Source: Cycas panzhihuaensis
Lineage: Eukaryota > Cycadophyta
Length of the DNA stretch: 64,000 nucleotides
Assembly: GCA_023213395.1 (NCBI GenBank)
Contig: CM041465.1
Coordinates: 310,001 to 374,000, forward strand
Direction: 5' to 3'
Shown here: in pieces, positions 48,097 to 60,900 of the stretch
Layout of the letters: each line of letters begins with the position of its first letter
Position numbering within the stretch: the first letter of the stretch is position 1
Notes under the pieces: generated by a model
The model's database searches: none
The model's input: only the letters and a program-made list of their open reading frames with translations
What the model was told of the DNA's origin: nothing
Made by a program: the position numbers and the translations under genes

Positions 48097-50178
48097 TCAA
48101 GGGGTATCCTTAGGATGCTGGGCTCTACAACGCGAATCATCGTGGAAGCACTCCCCATGAATGGAGCACCACTTCTTCTCGAGCGGAGGATCTGGCCTTC
48201 TCGCTTGAGAGGACTGGGCGTTTCCATTCCTGGGGAGAGGAGCTTGAGTTGTTTGTTGGACTTGCTTGTTGGATGTAGGAGATGAAGGAGCTTGAAGCTT
48301 GAGTTCCTTCATCGTATGTTCGAACGAGCGTATGGATGATGTGAGAGGGTCTAAAGTCCTGTTAGTCAGATGAGAGGAAGACCAGGTAGGTTGTGAAGGT
48401 TTGGTATCTTTGGTTGGGTGTGGTGCCTTACGGTGCTGTGAGGGCTTAAGAGGTTTCTTGAGACCAGCTTAGATCTCAATAGCCTCCAATGCCAAACACT
48501 TAGCAATCGCAGAGTCGTATGTGGTCACCCCCATTTTAAGGACTTCCACGTGTACTTCAGGATGAAGTGCATTAACGAAGACGTCTTGCTTCAACTCCTT
48601 GGGCAATGTTGCCTTAGTGGAGTGAAGCAAGTCATGAAATCATTGCACAAAGTCACGATTCATTTCATTGTGACCTTGTTTGAGCAAAAGAAGTGACTTC
48701 ATTCTACTCTCGAATGGATGGGATACATCAAAATAGTTGATGAACTTGTCCACCAATTGCTGGAATGAATGGATGGAATGGGCAGGGAGACAGTAGAACC
48801 ACTTGAGGGTCTCACCCTGCAAGGATCGCAGGAATAATTTCATTAAAATGTGGTCATAAGCCCAGTAATCGATGCATGCCATAGAAAAACTACGCACATG
48901 CTATGCCGGGTCTTGTGACGAAGTTTTATCGAATCTAAGAACTTCAAGGGGATGAGGCGACAGATTGGTTCTTAACGCCTCAATAGATAGAGGTGTTGAC
49001 CTAAAGTCCATGAAGGGGCGTGCCCTCACCTGGACCATAGGATCAACGAATGTCGTAGTAGGTAACGAACAAGGAGCGGATGGGGGTGGCACACCCATCC
49101 CTCCTTGAGGAAGCATCCCCTACTGGGAAGGGACGTGGGGGTAGGTTCCTTGGAAGGGAGTCAGGTTCCCTTGCGAAGGCACGACAAATGGAATTGTGCT
49201 GGATGATGGAAAGGATGGATGCGGAACTAGGTTTTGCCCATATGGCCCCCCCGTAGGTGGAGCGACCCCATATGGGTGTAGCGGATCCACCCCATAAGCT
49301 AGGAGATGGCTTCCTCTACCCTGCCTCCAAGGTTGAGAAGTATACCCTGAGGGAACATAGAAGGAAGCACCAACGTGTTGGTTTTTAGGGTGTGTGGGAG
49401 CGGGTCCCACATGACTGGTAGTCGAAAGGCTAGTAGGACTGACGGGCCTACTAGGAAAGGTATGCACCACATTAGGGGATGACACATTAGTTTGGCTAGG
49501 GATGGGTATGCTAACCTTTAATTGAGAGAAAGACATACCATGGGAGGATCCTGAAATACTAGGACCTCGATGAGAAAAGGAAGGTGCAACATGTGCCCCC
49601 ACTATAGGAATAGGAAAGGAGTAGGACACATGCATAGGCACAAAGGGATTTGTTGTCAAAGGAAGAGTAGATGAGGATGAGGCATGTGGGGGAGGAGTGG
49701 AAGAAGAAGAGGCTCCTCCATGAAGAGCACCCTCAAGCCATCTAGGACATGGTTGGAAGTGTGCCACGCAGTGACACTCATCAAGAGCTTCAACTATGTT
49801 GATGGGAGGGGTTCCTACATACTCGTAAGAGGTAGCTGAGACCTCAAACGAGGTAGGTCCCTTGAGATGTTCCTCATAAGAGTCACCGATTAAGTGGTAA
49901 GTCTTAAGAGGAACGGATCCTTCTACCGCATAGGTAGAGGGATGGATGTCGATTGAGTGATGTTGGTCACTTGGGTAATAAAGGGGGTCATCACCCTCTT
50001 GGGTGGACCCTGGAATAGAGGAAGGAAAAACATGGGTTTCTAAGGTTGCAGTGTGGTAGGTCCAATCAGAAGAGTATCCCTCCATAGTCAAATCAGAATT
50101 TGACAAAGGAAGAGGGCGATACTCGGGGTCTTCTAACAATGGAGGTAGATCGCACAAGTAACTGGAAAAGCATCGCAT
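48097..50178 (-). pseudogene. Gag of the Tat-like element, broken by stops
   Basis: One continuous minus-strand frame of almost 700 codons, interrupted by stops at 49120, 48901, 48640 and about 48470. The N-terminal half is rich in P, S and H. The conserved Gag core is at 48640-48897 (YDHILMKLFLRSLQGETLKWF, then FINYFDVSHPF and a LLLLKQGHNEMNRDFVQ stretch). The C-terminal end has a zinc-binding motif of the Tat type (CSIHGECFHDDSRC) near 48130. The stops are TAG, TGA or TAA, each explicable by one C-to-T step from a sense codon on the coding strand. The protease frame follows in the same frame, as in elements that make a Gag-Pro polyprotein. Confidence 0.85.
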
Positions 50179-50332
50179 ACAAGGTCAACCAACAATATTA
50201 GGGAAAAGGAAAGGGTAGTAAAGGCACACGTGTTGGGGGCTGCCCAATGAAGAGATCGAAATAGGTGAAAAGGATCACAAAAAGGTAGCGAAACCAATGG
50301 AAGAGAGTGGAAACTAGCTCCCTTACTCACAA

Positions 50333-50350
50333 TCCCCAGTATGGTCACCA
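50333..50350 (-). other. Primer binding site of the Tat-like element
   Basis: Minus strand TGGTGACCATACTGGGGA, one base inside the 5' LTR. It resembles the tRNA-Arg-type PBS used by many Tat/Ogre elements, with a few mismatches. The tRNA assignment is inference. Confidence 0.7.
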
Positions 50351-50351
50351 G

Positions 50352-52549
50352 TGGACGCACGTCTATGGGATAGCCACCTAACTAAATAGGTATGATAAGA
50401 GTGGGTGATAATATGATCGAGAAAGAGACCTATAAGTAGGGTAATTACCATGCAGGGTGCCCCATATGCCAGAGCGCAAGTTCGGGACCTGCAATGGAAT
50501 GTAGCTACCAAAGGGTGATCCCCCCACTTCGAACAAGAGGTGAGGAGACGTAGGGTTAGCTTGGGTTGACCTAAAAGAAGGATCCTCCCATCCTTGGATG
50601 GCCGGAAGGGGAAGGAGAGGAGCCTTCAAGGGTTTCCCTGGAGCAATGGGAAATAAAGAAGGATAGGCAAGTAAGTGGCCTACGAACAGGGTCACCTTAG
50701 TTGCCCAGCGAAGCAGTGAACCAAGGGAAAATGAGAGGGATGACCCAAGAAGGTGGGTCAAGGTATGCCTAAGCAAACTAACCAAATCTAAAAGGTCAAG
50801 GTGAAAAGGAAGCTTGCACAGCAAAGGAGGGAAAAGGTGAAAGGGGTGGTTCCTAAGACCTTTTCCTATGAGTAAAGAAGATGCATGCAATGAAATAAAT
50901 AAAGCATGAACCAAAAGCAAAGTTAATTTCCCCTTTTGATTTCCAATGAGTTAATTACTACTTATGTAAAGGAAAATCAAAAGGAAAAGGTGATAGGCGA
51001 GCGGCGTGTGCAAACTAAGCATGTCGTGATAATGGTGCTCCCAAGGGACACCCAAGACTACCCCACAAGGCGTGACAGTCGTGAAGCGTTGTGGCAGATC
51101 AGAATAAGGGGCTCCCTTACCTTCCCTAGAAAAATACTAAAGTACAAAACAAAGGAAAGAAAGAGACTAAATACTAGCAATAAATGAAGTATGAAAGTAC
51201 AACATGCATGGAAGCACTTACCGGCAAAGGGACAAATGAAGAAAGGTCATTTGCGCTTTCCAAACACATGCAAGTAGATGGCAACCTCCCCCTTTCTGGA
51301 GAAAGGGTACTAACATGCAATGACAAGATCCTAACAATACATATCTATGTAATACAAATATAAACTTAAACACGTATATGTTAGCATCAACACAATGATG
51401 ATAATATGTAAAGGAGGACAACCAAAGCAAAAGGAAAGTAACCGGTAAGCCTCAGAGTGGCCCACCTCCCGCAAAGAATAACCCTAACCTCCCCCAAAAG
51501 CCACAAGGCAGGGGGGCAAGGCTAAGAAAGATGGCTGGAAAAACAATAACAAGGGAGTTGAAAGGAGCCAAAGAAGGCCTACGGCAAGCCAGGATGCTAT
51601 GAAGAGCAAACCATGCTGCTGGGAAGAGAGTTGGGCAAAGAATGAGCAATCGGACTTATGTGAGTCACCCAAACCTAAGCTTAAGCCCTCAAACTAGCAC
51701 TACAACGTGTGACAACGCTGATTTCAGTGGCTAAGGAAGGCCCAACCCTTGTTTGAGTGCCAAGGATAACACGAGGCAAGAGGGAAGGTTTGGGGGGCTT
51801 AAAGCTGCTTGAGGAGCGTGGAAGGTGGTGTGGAATCCACCCAGCTCTCTCCCAAACCCTATGTCAAACCTCTATGTCGCTACCTTGAGCAACAAACACA
51901 GGCAAGGAGGCACTATAATAGGGGTAAAATAGTCCAATATAAAGAGGAAAACAACCCTCACAAAGACAAGCAAAGAGACAAGCAAGATAGGGCATCAATT
52001 GCATAAGGAAAATAACTCAAATCAATGAATACCTGAGAGGAAGAGGAGAGGTGTTTGCCTCAGCCAAGGGATGGTAAGGAGAGGCTGAGAAATCAGCCCA
52101 AAAACTGTGGTGTAGTAGGTTTGGGACCCTGCTAATGGAGTTGGAGGAAGAACACCTGCACTTGGAATGCTTGATGGCTGCCTGGGCTAAAAATCCGTTG
52201 AGATCTCTCCAAGGTGTGTGAGGGGCTGGGAAGATGTCCTAGCCACACCAAAGGAGAGCTAGGCACTAGAGGAGAGACGCAGGTCCTATAATAGCAGCAG
52301 GGCAGTAGAGAATAACAGAGCACAACGTGGTTTCCTTGAGGAGCAATCCAAAAAGTGAGCCAAAAAGTTCTCAAAAATGAGTAAATGATGACTTAAGTAC
52401 CCAACCCAAACCCTAAAGTGAGTGATTAGGGCGCCACTGGCAGCGAGTTAAGTTGCGAGACACATGGCAGTTTTGCAATAAATGCGAAATTACCACGGTG
52501 GATTTTAAAAAATAAATTGGAACAGTCATACCACTGCAAAATCCACGGT
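50352..52549 (-). repeat. 5' LTR of the Tat-like element, outer end truncated
   Basis: About 2.2 kb, homologous to 38893-40975. It contains about 80 bp near 51127-51206 that is missing from the other LTR. It stops abruptly after AAAATCCACGGTA at 52549, where block C starts mid-unit. The other LTR carries on past this point, so this copy has lost its outer end. Confidence 0.88.
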
Positions 52550-53208
52550 AAGCATCTTCCCCAGCCCAAGAGGGACACCACCGAAAGGGAGCTCACCACA
52601 CACCCCCAACCGAAAGAAAGAAAACAGACAACGAAACGTCGAAAGGGGAGAATTTGCCAGCAACAATGGGAAAAACAAACAGCCAAAACAAGAGGAAAAC
52701 ACACGAGGGGGAGACAAAAAAGGAAGGGGTGCAGACAAACAAGATGATTGGGACTTCTGTCAAAGAGGGTGCCAAGGAAAAAGACAAATGGTCATCCAAG
52801 GGGGGGAGAGGGCATCCCAAATATATGCTGAGGGTGAAAGAGCAGCGCCAGAACCTGGGTTGGGAGGGAGAATGATACGGGATATGTCTTTGGGCTTGAG
52901 GTGGTAAACGGCCCATCTGGTGTGCACTTAGGAAGAGGGGGATGCGCGTAAAGCATCTACCCCACCCCAAGAGGGACACCGCCGAAAGGGAGGCCGCAAC
53001 ACACCCCCAACTGAAAGAAAGAAAATAGACAACAAAACCTCGAAAGGGGAGAATTGACCAGCAACAATGGGAAAAACAAACAACCCAAACAAGAGGGAAA
53101 TGCATGAGGGGGAGACAAAAATAGAAGGGGTGAAGACAAACAAGACGATTGGGACTTCCATAAAAAAGGGTGCCACGGAATAAGACAAACGGGCATCGGG
53201 GGAGAAGG
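52550..53208 (-). repeat. IGS block C, ~1.5 units (set 2, right part)
   Basis: Starts inside a unit (AGCATCTTCCCCAGCCCAAG) and not at the phase where the array was left at 38892. It includes one anchor near 52857 and ends within a unit after GGGGGAGAAGGC at an illegitimate junction with an H fragment. Confidence 0.92.
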
Positions 53209-53308
53209 CCTGACTTGCAGACTTGGTAGAAAGCTCTGCACTTCATTTGCGGAAACGCCACTTCATTGTGGACTTAGACGATATTGAGTTGCGAAATGCC
53301 CGACCTGG
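53209..53308 (-). repeat. Detached ~100 bp fragment of block H
   Basis: Matches one unit of the 92 bp H repeat (23240-23340), with GACTTGGTAGAAAGC, TTGCGGAAACGCC and GACGATATTGAGTTGCG. It normally lies next to the 26S 3' end, yet here it joins block C directly to block A, with no rRNA genes between. Confidence 0.92.
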
Positions 53309-54303
53309 AAAATCTATGAGGAGCAAGTATACAGAGAGGAGAGAGGGAATGATCAGAGCGGGGCAGATGCTGTCTTTTAGTTCACGGACACCTTGGGAGG
53401 AGTATCCCATACGAGGCCCTTTACCCTACACAGCACGATGCTACTCTAACTGCATGACCAACATCAAGTCTGGATGGGCATGTCCCATGCACACGAGTTC
53501 CTCTATAAACGATGCTTGGGTGAGCGCTTTATGAAACACCCTTCGCACGTATCTGTATCCATGCCAACTGCCCGAACCGACCAGTCTCGATTGCATAGCA
53601 AAAATAAGCATTAGGCTCTGCACCACTGGGAAATCTACGAGCAGTAAGCATACAGAGAGGAGAGAGGGAAATGATTGGAACGGGGCAGACGTCGTCTTTC
53701 AGTTCACAGACACCCTGGGAGGAGTATCCCATACGAGGCCCTTTATCCCACTGTGACTGGTCTTTGCTCAAGCTGTGACCAACATCAAGTTTGGATGGGC
53801 ACATCCCATGCACATGAGTTCCTCTATAAACAATGCTTGGGTGAGCGCTTTATGAAACACCCTTCACACGTATCTGTCTCTATGCCAACTGCCTGAACCA
53901 GCCGGTCTCGATCACATAGCAAAAATAAGCATTAGGCTCCACACCACTGGGAAATCTACAATGAGCAAGCATACACAGAGGAGAGAGGGAACGATCAGAG
54001 TGGGGCAGACACCGTCTTTTAGTTCACGGACATCCTGGGAGGAGTATCCCGTATAAGGCCGTTTACCCTACATATCTTGGTGCTGCTCCAACTGCGTGAC
54101 CGACATCATGTTTGGATGGCCACGTCCCATGCACGCGAGTTCCTCTATAAACGACGCTTGGGTGAGTGCTTTACGAAACACCCTTCGTACGTATCCGTGT
54201 CTGTGCTAACTGCCTGAATTGGTTGGTCTCAATCGTATAGCAAAAATAAGCGTAAGGCTCTGCACCACTGGAAAATCTACGAGGAGCAAGCATATATAGA
54301 TGA
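53309..54303 (-). repeat. IGS block A, ~3 tandem ~321 bp repeats (set 3)
   Basis: Anchors near 53400, 53720 and 54042. It starts mid-unit at GAAAATCTATGAGGAGCAAG, directly after the H fragment. Confidence 0.9.
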
Positions 54304-55459
54304 GAGAGGCAACAAGCCACCAACAATCGAGCACTATACCGAGACCACAGAGAGAACGACAAGTGCAGTAGTCCCCGCGGCCTTTTGTTTCATCGAAACC
54401 ACACCTCGATCACCATCCCAGAAGTAGGGATGGCATCACAACAGAGTACTCAAGTCGATCACCAAATTAACGACAAGGCACCATTCGATGCACTTCTATG
54501 TGCAGATAGCTCTCACGTGGCATTTCTCCTTGGAATGCTTCCACATCTATTCACAGGTAACCAACCTCTAACTAACACCCAAACGATGACACTATCACGC
54601 AAGGACATCAAAGCGGGTCTACAAGGGCGAGACGGCAACAGAGCATTCGATTCAGAAGGGGCTGATACACAACAGGGAGGGGGTGGGGGGGGGGACATGC
54701 ATCGAGACACCACTAGAACGGGACTCGAATAAGGCATATACCGGCCTCAAAAAACCATTCCATCAGTTGATAACCATGATATGAAGAGCAATAAGAGAGG
54801 CACAACAATTATGACAGGGATGAGATTGACTTCGCAATAACCACATTGTGAGCAAGCGAACGTGGAAAAGAGGATACACAGAGGGGAACCAATCCATGAC
54901 TTCATCGAAATCAAAAGATGATAATCTTACACTGACAAAGGTCACAAAGACTTCTGCAAAACACAAAAGTGTCATGACAAAAGATGTTATGGATAATCCA
55001 ACGTACTATCAGAGGCGAAAGGGGAAGCAAACAAAGTACTCGAATCAAACAAAGAGAGCATCGAGAGCTTGAGGAGGCAGAATAACTGCGGAAAGAGAGA
55101 ACCCATCCGACCAACATTTGCACAAAAATTACTTTATCGTCTAGCCTCAAGCGCCCACAAAAAATCCCCAGGTGGAGTAAACCGCAACTAGCACCTACAA
55201 AGCGTAGACGGCATGATACATTTACGGGTCAACCTGACCATTCTCTAAATTTGAGGCAACCTCCCCGACTGTTGTCAGGCAACGGACCAGAGCTCGCAAC
55301 TCAGAGGGACATGCTTCGCCGCATTCAATACTTGAGTATATTGACAGAACCGCGCATTCAAACACAGATTTAGGCAACCGAGACATTGGTAAGACTTGCA
55401 ACAAAACAAAGGGAAGGACACGCTGCCCACAGATTTGCTCGACTGCAATGCCCAACACA
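54304..55459 (-). other. IGS block D (set 3)
   Basis: Collinear with 298-1439, including the 55060-55460 part that set 2 lacks. A G run sits at 54675-54694. No gene is seen. Confidence 0.72.
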
Positions 55460-58400
55460 CCTCATGCGCTACGGCATGGATCGAAAACTTGCAAGACCGA
55501 CCTAATAGAAGCTCGAGGCCAATGCTCAAAAAGACCCGACATGAAGCACAAAGGAACGGACACGTTTCGCGCGTAATTGAGCCAAAGGAAACATGGAATA
55601 AGGGTCTACCTACGATGCAGGGCCGATGCTCCCATTGCCGGCCAATTGATAAGTCACCGCATGCCATGAATCGGGTCAATAATAATACGGGATAGGTCTT
55701 TTGGTCGAAGGTGCCACCCCATGTATATCAGCATTGACCGAAAGAAAATGCACAACATGTCGGTCGACCTAGCAAAGGCCTAAGGCCAGTGATAAGAGGA
55801 TCTCGACATGAAATGCAAAGGAACGGCCATGTTTCGCACGTAATTGAGCCAAAGGACTCGCAGAACAAGGGTCCGTCCACCGAGGAGGGCCTACAATCCC
55901 CCTGCTAACACAAGGAAAATTCACCACCTGCCACGAGCCATTTCAGGCATTAACTAGGCCCGAGGACTTCACGAAAAAGGTCTGCCTGCCGTACCCAAGC
56001 TAATACTCAGAAGGACCCGATATGAAGCACAAAGGAACGACCATGTTTTGTGTGTAATTGAGCTAAAGGAATCACGGAATAAGGGTCTGTCTACCGTGCA
56101 GGGCCAACGCTCCCCCTGCCAGCCAATTGATAAATCATTGCCTGCCATGAGTCAGGTCAATAATACAGGATGCATCTTTTGATCGAAGGTGCCACCTCAT
56201 GCGCCATAGCATGGACCGAAAATGCGGAACACATCAACCAACCTAACAAAGGCCCAAGGCCAATACTCAGAGGGACTCGACATGAAGTGTAAAGGAACGG
56301 CCATGTTTCACACGTAATCAAGCCAGAGGACTCACGGAATAAGGGTCCGTCCACCGAATGAGGCCTACAATCCCCCCTGCCAACACAAGGAAAAATCACA
56401 GCCTGCCAGGAGCCATTTTACACATAATTGGGTCAGAGGACTTCCCGGAAAGGGTTTGCCTACTGTCCCCAGGCCAATGCTCGAAAGGACCAAACATGAA
56501 GCACAAAGGAATGGACGCATCTTTTAATCAATGGTGCCACCTCATGCACTCCAGCATGGACCGAAAATGCGCAACACGTCGACAGACCTAACAAAGGCCC
56601 CAGGCCAATGCTTAGAGGGACCTGACATGAAGTGCAAAGGAACGGCCATGTTTCACATGTAATCGAGCCAGAGGACTCACAGAATAAGGGTTCATCCACC
56701 GAGTGAGACCTACGATTCCCCCTGCCAACATAAGGAAAAATCATAGCCTGCTAGGAGCCATTTCACACATAATTGGGTCAGAGGACTTCCCGGAAAGGGT
56801 CTACTTGCCATCCCCAGGCCAATGCTCGGAAGGACCAAACATGAAGCACAAAGGAACGGACGCCTCTTTTAATCGAAGGTGCCACCTCATGCGCTACAGC
56901 ATGGACCGAAAACACGCAACACATCGACCGACCTAATAAAGGCCCAAGGCCAATGCTCAGAGGGACTCGACATGAAGTGCAAAGGAACGGCCGTGTTTCA
57001 TACGTAATCGAGCCAAAGGACTCACAGAATAAGGGTCCATCCTCTGAGCAGGGCCTACGATTCCCCTTACCAACACAAGGAAAAATCACAGCCTACCAGG
57101 AGCTGTTTCGTGCATAATTAGGTCAGAGGACTTCCCAGAAACGGTCTACCTGTCATCCCTAGGCCAATGCTCGGAAGGACCAAACATGAAGCACAAAGGA
57201 ACAGACGCGTCTTTTGATCGATGGTGCAACCTCATGCACTACAGTATGGATCGAAAATGTGCAACACGTCGACTGACCTAACAAAGGCTACAGGCCAATG
57301 CTCATAGGGACCCAACATGAAGTGCAAAGGAACGGCCATATTTCACACGTAATCGAGCCAGAGGCCTCACAGAATAAGGGTTTGTCCACTAAGCAGGGCC
57401 TACGATTCCTCCTACCAACACAAGGAAAAATCACAGCCTGCTAGGAGCGATTTCGTGCATAATTGGGTCAGAGGACTTTCCGGAAAAGGTATGCCTATCA
57501 TCCCCAGGCCAATGCTCGGAAGGACCAAACATGAAGCACAAAGGAACAGATGCGTCTTTTGATCGAAGGTGCCACCTCATGTGCTACAACATGGACCAAA
57601 AATATGCAACACGTCGACCGACCTAAGAAAGGCCCAAGGCCAATGCTCAAAGGGACCCGACATGAAGTGTAAAGGAACGGCCATGTTTCACACGTAATTG
57701 AGCCAGAGGACTCATGGAATAAGGGTCCATCCTCCTAGCGGGGCCTACGATTCCCCCTGCCAACACAAGGAAAAATCACAGCCTGCCAGGAGCCGTTTCA
57801 TGCATAATTGGATCAGAGGACTTCCTGGAAAAGGTCTGCCTGCTGTCCCCAGGCCAATGCTCGGAAGGACCAAACATGAAGCATAAAGGAACGGATGTGT
57901 CTTTTGATCGATGGTGCCACCTCATGCACTATAGCATGGACCGAAAATGGACAACACGTTGACCGACCTAACAAAGGCCCAGGCTAATGCTTAGAGAGAC
58001 CCGAGATGAAGTGCAAAGGAATGGCTATGTTTCGCACATAATCGAGCCAAAGGACTCACGGAATAAGGGTTCATCCATCGAGTGGGACCTACGATTCCCC
58101 CTACCAACACAAGGAAAAATCATAGCCTGCCAGGAGACGTTTCGTGCATAATTAGGTTAGAGGACTTCCTGGAAAGGGTCTGCCTACCGTCCTGAGGCCA
58201 ATGCTCGGAAGGACCAAACATGAAGCACAAAGGAACGGACGCGTCTTTTGATCAAAGGTGCCACCTCATGCGCTACAACATGGAATGAAAGCACGCAACA
58301 CATCGACCGACCTAACAAAGGCCCAAGGCCAATGCTCAGAGGGACTCGACATGAAGTGCAAAGGAATGGCCATGTTTCACACTTAATCGAGCTAGAGGAC

Positions 58401-58785
58401 TCACGGAATAAGGGTCTGCCCACCAAGCGGGGCCTACGATTTCCCCTTCCAACACAAGGAAAAATCACAGCCTGCCAGGAGCCATTTCGCACATAATTGG
58501 GTCAAAGGACTTCCCGGAAAGGGTTTGCCTGCCGTTCCCAGGCCAATGCTCAGAAGGGCCAAACATGAAGCATAACTTCCCGGAAAGGGTTTGCCTACCA
58601 TCCCCAGGCCAATGCTCAGAAGGACCAAACATGAAGCACAAAGGAACGTCCACGTTTCGAGCACTATTGAACCAAAGGAATGACAAAATAAGGGTCTATC
58701 TGTTGTGCAGGGCCAACATGCCCCCTGCTGGCCAATTGATAAATCATCGCCTGCCATGAGTCGAGTCAATAATACGGGATGCATC
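55460..58785 (-). repeat. IGS block B, leading monomers and 7 ~345 bp units (set 3)
   Basis: Leading degenerate monomers at 55460-56180, then anchors near 56187, 56532, 56878, 57224, 57570, 57916 and 58258. The GAAGG/GATGG alternation and the closing truncated half-monomer (58568-58620) are as in the other two sets. Confidence 0.93.
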
Positions 58786-60900
58786 TTTTGTTCTAAAGTG
58801 CCACCTCATGTGCTACAGCATGGACCCAAAATGCGCAACACGTCCACTGACCTAACAAAGGCCTAAGGCCAATGCTCAGAGGGACTCAACATGAAGTGTG
58901 AAGGAACCGGCCATGTTTCACACGTAATTGAGCCAGAGAACTCACAGAATAAGGGTCCGTCCACCGAGCGGGGCCCAGGGTTCCCCCCTGCTAGCACAAT
59001 GAAAAATTACCGCCTTCTAGGAGTCATTTCATGCATACTTGGGTCATATGACTTCACGTAAAGGGTTTGCTTACCGTCCCCAGGCCAATGCTCAGAAGGA
59101 TTGAACATGAAGCATAAAGGAATGACCACATTTCGCGTGTTTATTGAACCAAAGCAATCACAGAATAAGGGTCTGCATCTGCAGGCCAACGCCGTTCCCC
59201 GGCCAATTGATAAATCATCGCCTGCCATAAGTCAGGTCAATAATACGAGATGCGTCTTTTGATCAGAGGTGTCACCTCATGCACTACAGCATGGACCGAA
59301 TACACGCAACATGTCGACTAACCTAACAAAGGCCCAAGGCCAATGCTCAGAGGGACTCGACATGAAGTGCAAAGGAACGGCCATGTTTCGCATGTAATTG
59401 AGCCAGAGGACTCACGGAATAAGGGTCTGTCCAACAAGCGGGGCCTAGGGTTCCCCCCTACCAGCACAAGGAAAAATCACTACCTTCCAAGAGTCATTTC
59501 GCACATAATTGGGTCAGAGGACTTTGCATAAAGGGTCTGCCTGCCGTCCCCAGGCCAATGCTCAGAAGGACCGAATATGAAACACAAGGGAATGAACACG
59601 ATTCGTGTGTTTATTATGCCAAAGTAATCACAGAATAAGGGTCTATCTACCGTGTAGGGCCAACATTCAACCTACCAGCCAATTGATAAATCACCGCCTG
59701 CCATGAGTCAGGTCAATAATATGGGACGCGTCTTTTGATCGAAGGTGCCACCTCATGCGCTACAACATGGACCAAACACATACAACACTTTGACTGAGCT
59801 AACACAGGCCCAAGGCCAATGCTCAGAGGGACCCGACATGAAGCGCAAAGGAACGACCATGTTTCGCACGTAATTGAGCTAGAGGACTCACGGAATAAGG
59901 GTCCGTCCACCGAGCGGGGCCTAGGGTTCCCCCTTCTAGCACAAAGAAAAATCACCGCCTTTGAGGAGCCATTTCGGGCATAATTGGGTTAGAGAACTTC
60001 GTGTAAAGGGTCTACCTGCCATCCCCAGGCTAATGCTCAGAAGGTCTGAACATGAAGCACAAGGGAACGGCCACGATTCGCACGTTTATTGAACCAAAGC
60101 AATCACGGAAAAAGGGTTTGTCTGCCGTGCAGGGTAAATGTTCCCCCTACTGGCCAATTGATAAATCACCACCTGCCATGAGTAGGGCCAATAATACAGG
60201 ATGCGTCTTTTGATCGAAGGTGCCACCTCAGGCGCTATAGCATGCACCGAACACGTGCAACACATTAACCGACCTAACAAAGGCCCAAGGCCAATGCTCA
60301 GAGGAACCCGACATGAAGCACAAAGGAATGGCCATGTTTCACACATAATTCAGCCAGAGGACTCATGGAATAAAGGTCCATCCATCGAGCGGGGCCTAGG
60401 GTTCCCCCCTATTAGCACAAAGAAAAATCATCGCCTTCTAGGAGCTATTTCATGCATAATTGGGTCAGCAGACTTTGCGTAAAGGGTCTGCCTGCCATCC
60501 CCAGGCCAATGCTCAGAAGGACCGAACATGAAACATAAGGGAAGGGCCATGATTCACATGTTTATTGAACCAAAGCAATCACGGAATAAGGGTCTATCTA
60601 CTGCGGGGCCGCGCCCGCCACCAATTGATAAATCACTGCCTGCCATGAGTCGAGTCAATAATACGGGATGTGTCTTTTGATCGAAGGTGCCACCTCATGC
60701 GCTACAGCATGGATCGAACACGTGCAACACGTCGATTGACCTAACAAAGGCCCATGGCCAATGCTTAGAGGGACCTGACATGATGTGCAAAGGAACGGCT
60801 ATGTTTCGCACGTAATTGAGCCAGAGGACTCACAGAATAAGGGTCTGTCCACCAAGCGGGGCCTACGGTTCCCCCTTCCAGCACAAGAAAAAAACACCAC
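58786..60900 (-). repeat. IGS block B', 5 tandem ~475 bp units (set 3)
   Basis: Anchors near 58799, 59272, 59748, 60224 and 60690. A small deletion at about 60602 shortens one monomer (CTGCGGGGCCGCGCCCGCC). Confidence 0.92.

Larger units (their letters stand above)
38893..52549 (-). mobile_element. Large Tat-like Ty3 LTR retrotransposon, internally deleted
   Basis: A 13.7 kb element on the minus strand. In its own 5'-3' order: 5' LTR (52549-50352, outer end truncated), PBS (50350-50333), gag (50178-48097), protease (47652-46411), integrase C-terminus (46410-46072), an opposite-strand gene (42820-45282), RNase H (42310-41930) and 3' LTR (right edge unresolved, left edge 38893). RT, its RNase H and most of integrase are deleted at about 46410. 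The PBS, the Tat-style DNxSS protease motif, the long LTRs, the extra RNase H and the antisense gene fit the Tat/Ogre group. It has no target duplication: the right side resumes in another part of block C, so the outer end was lost by rearrangement. Confidence 0.92.
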
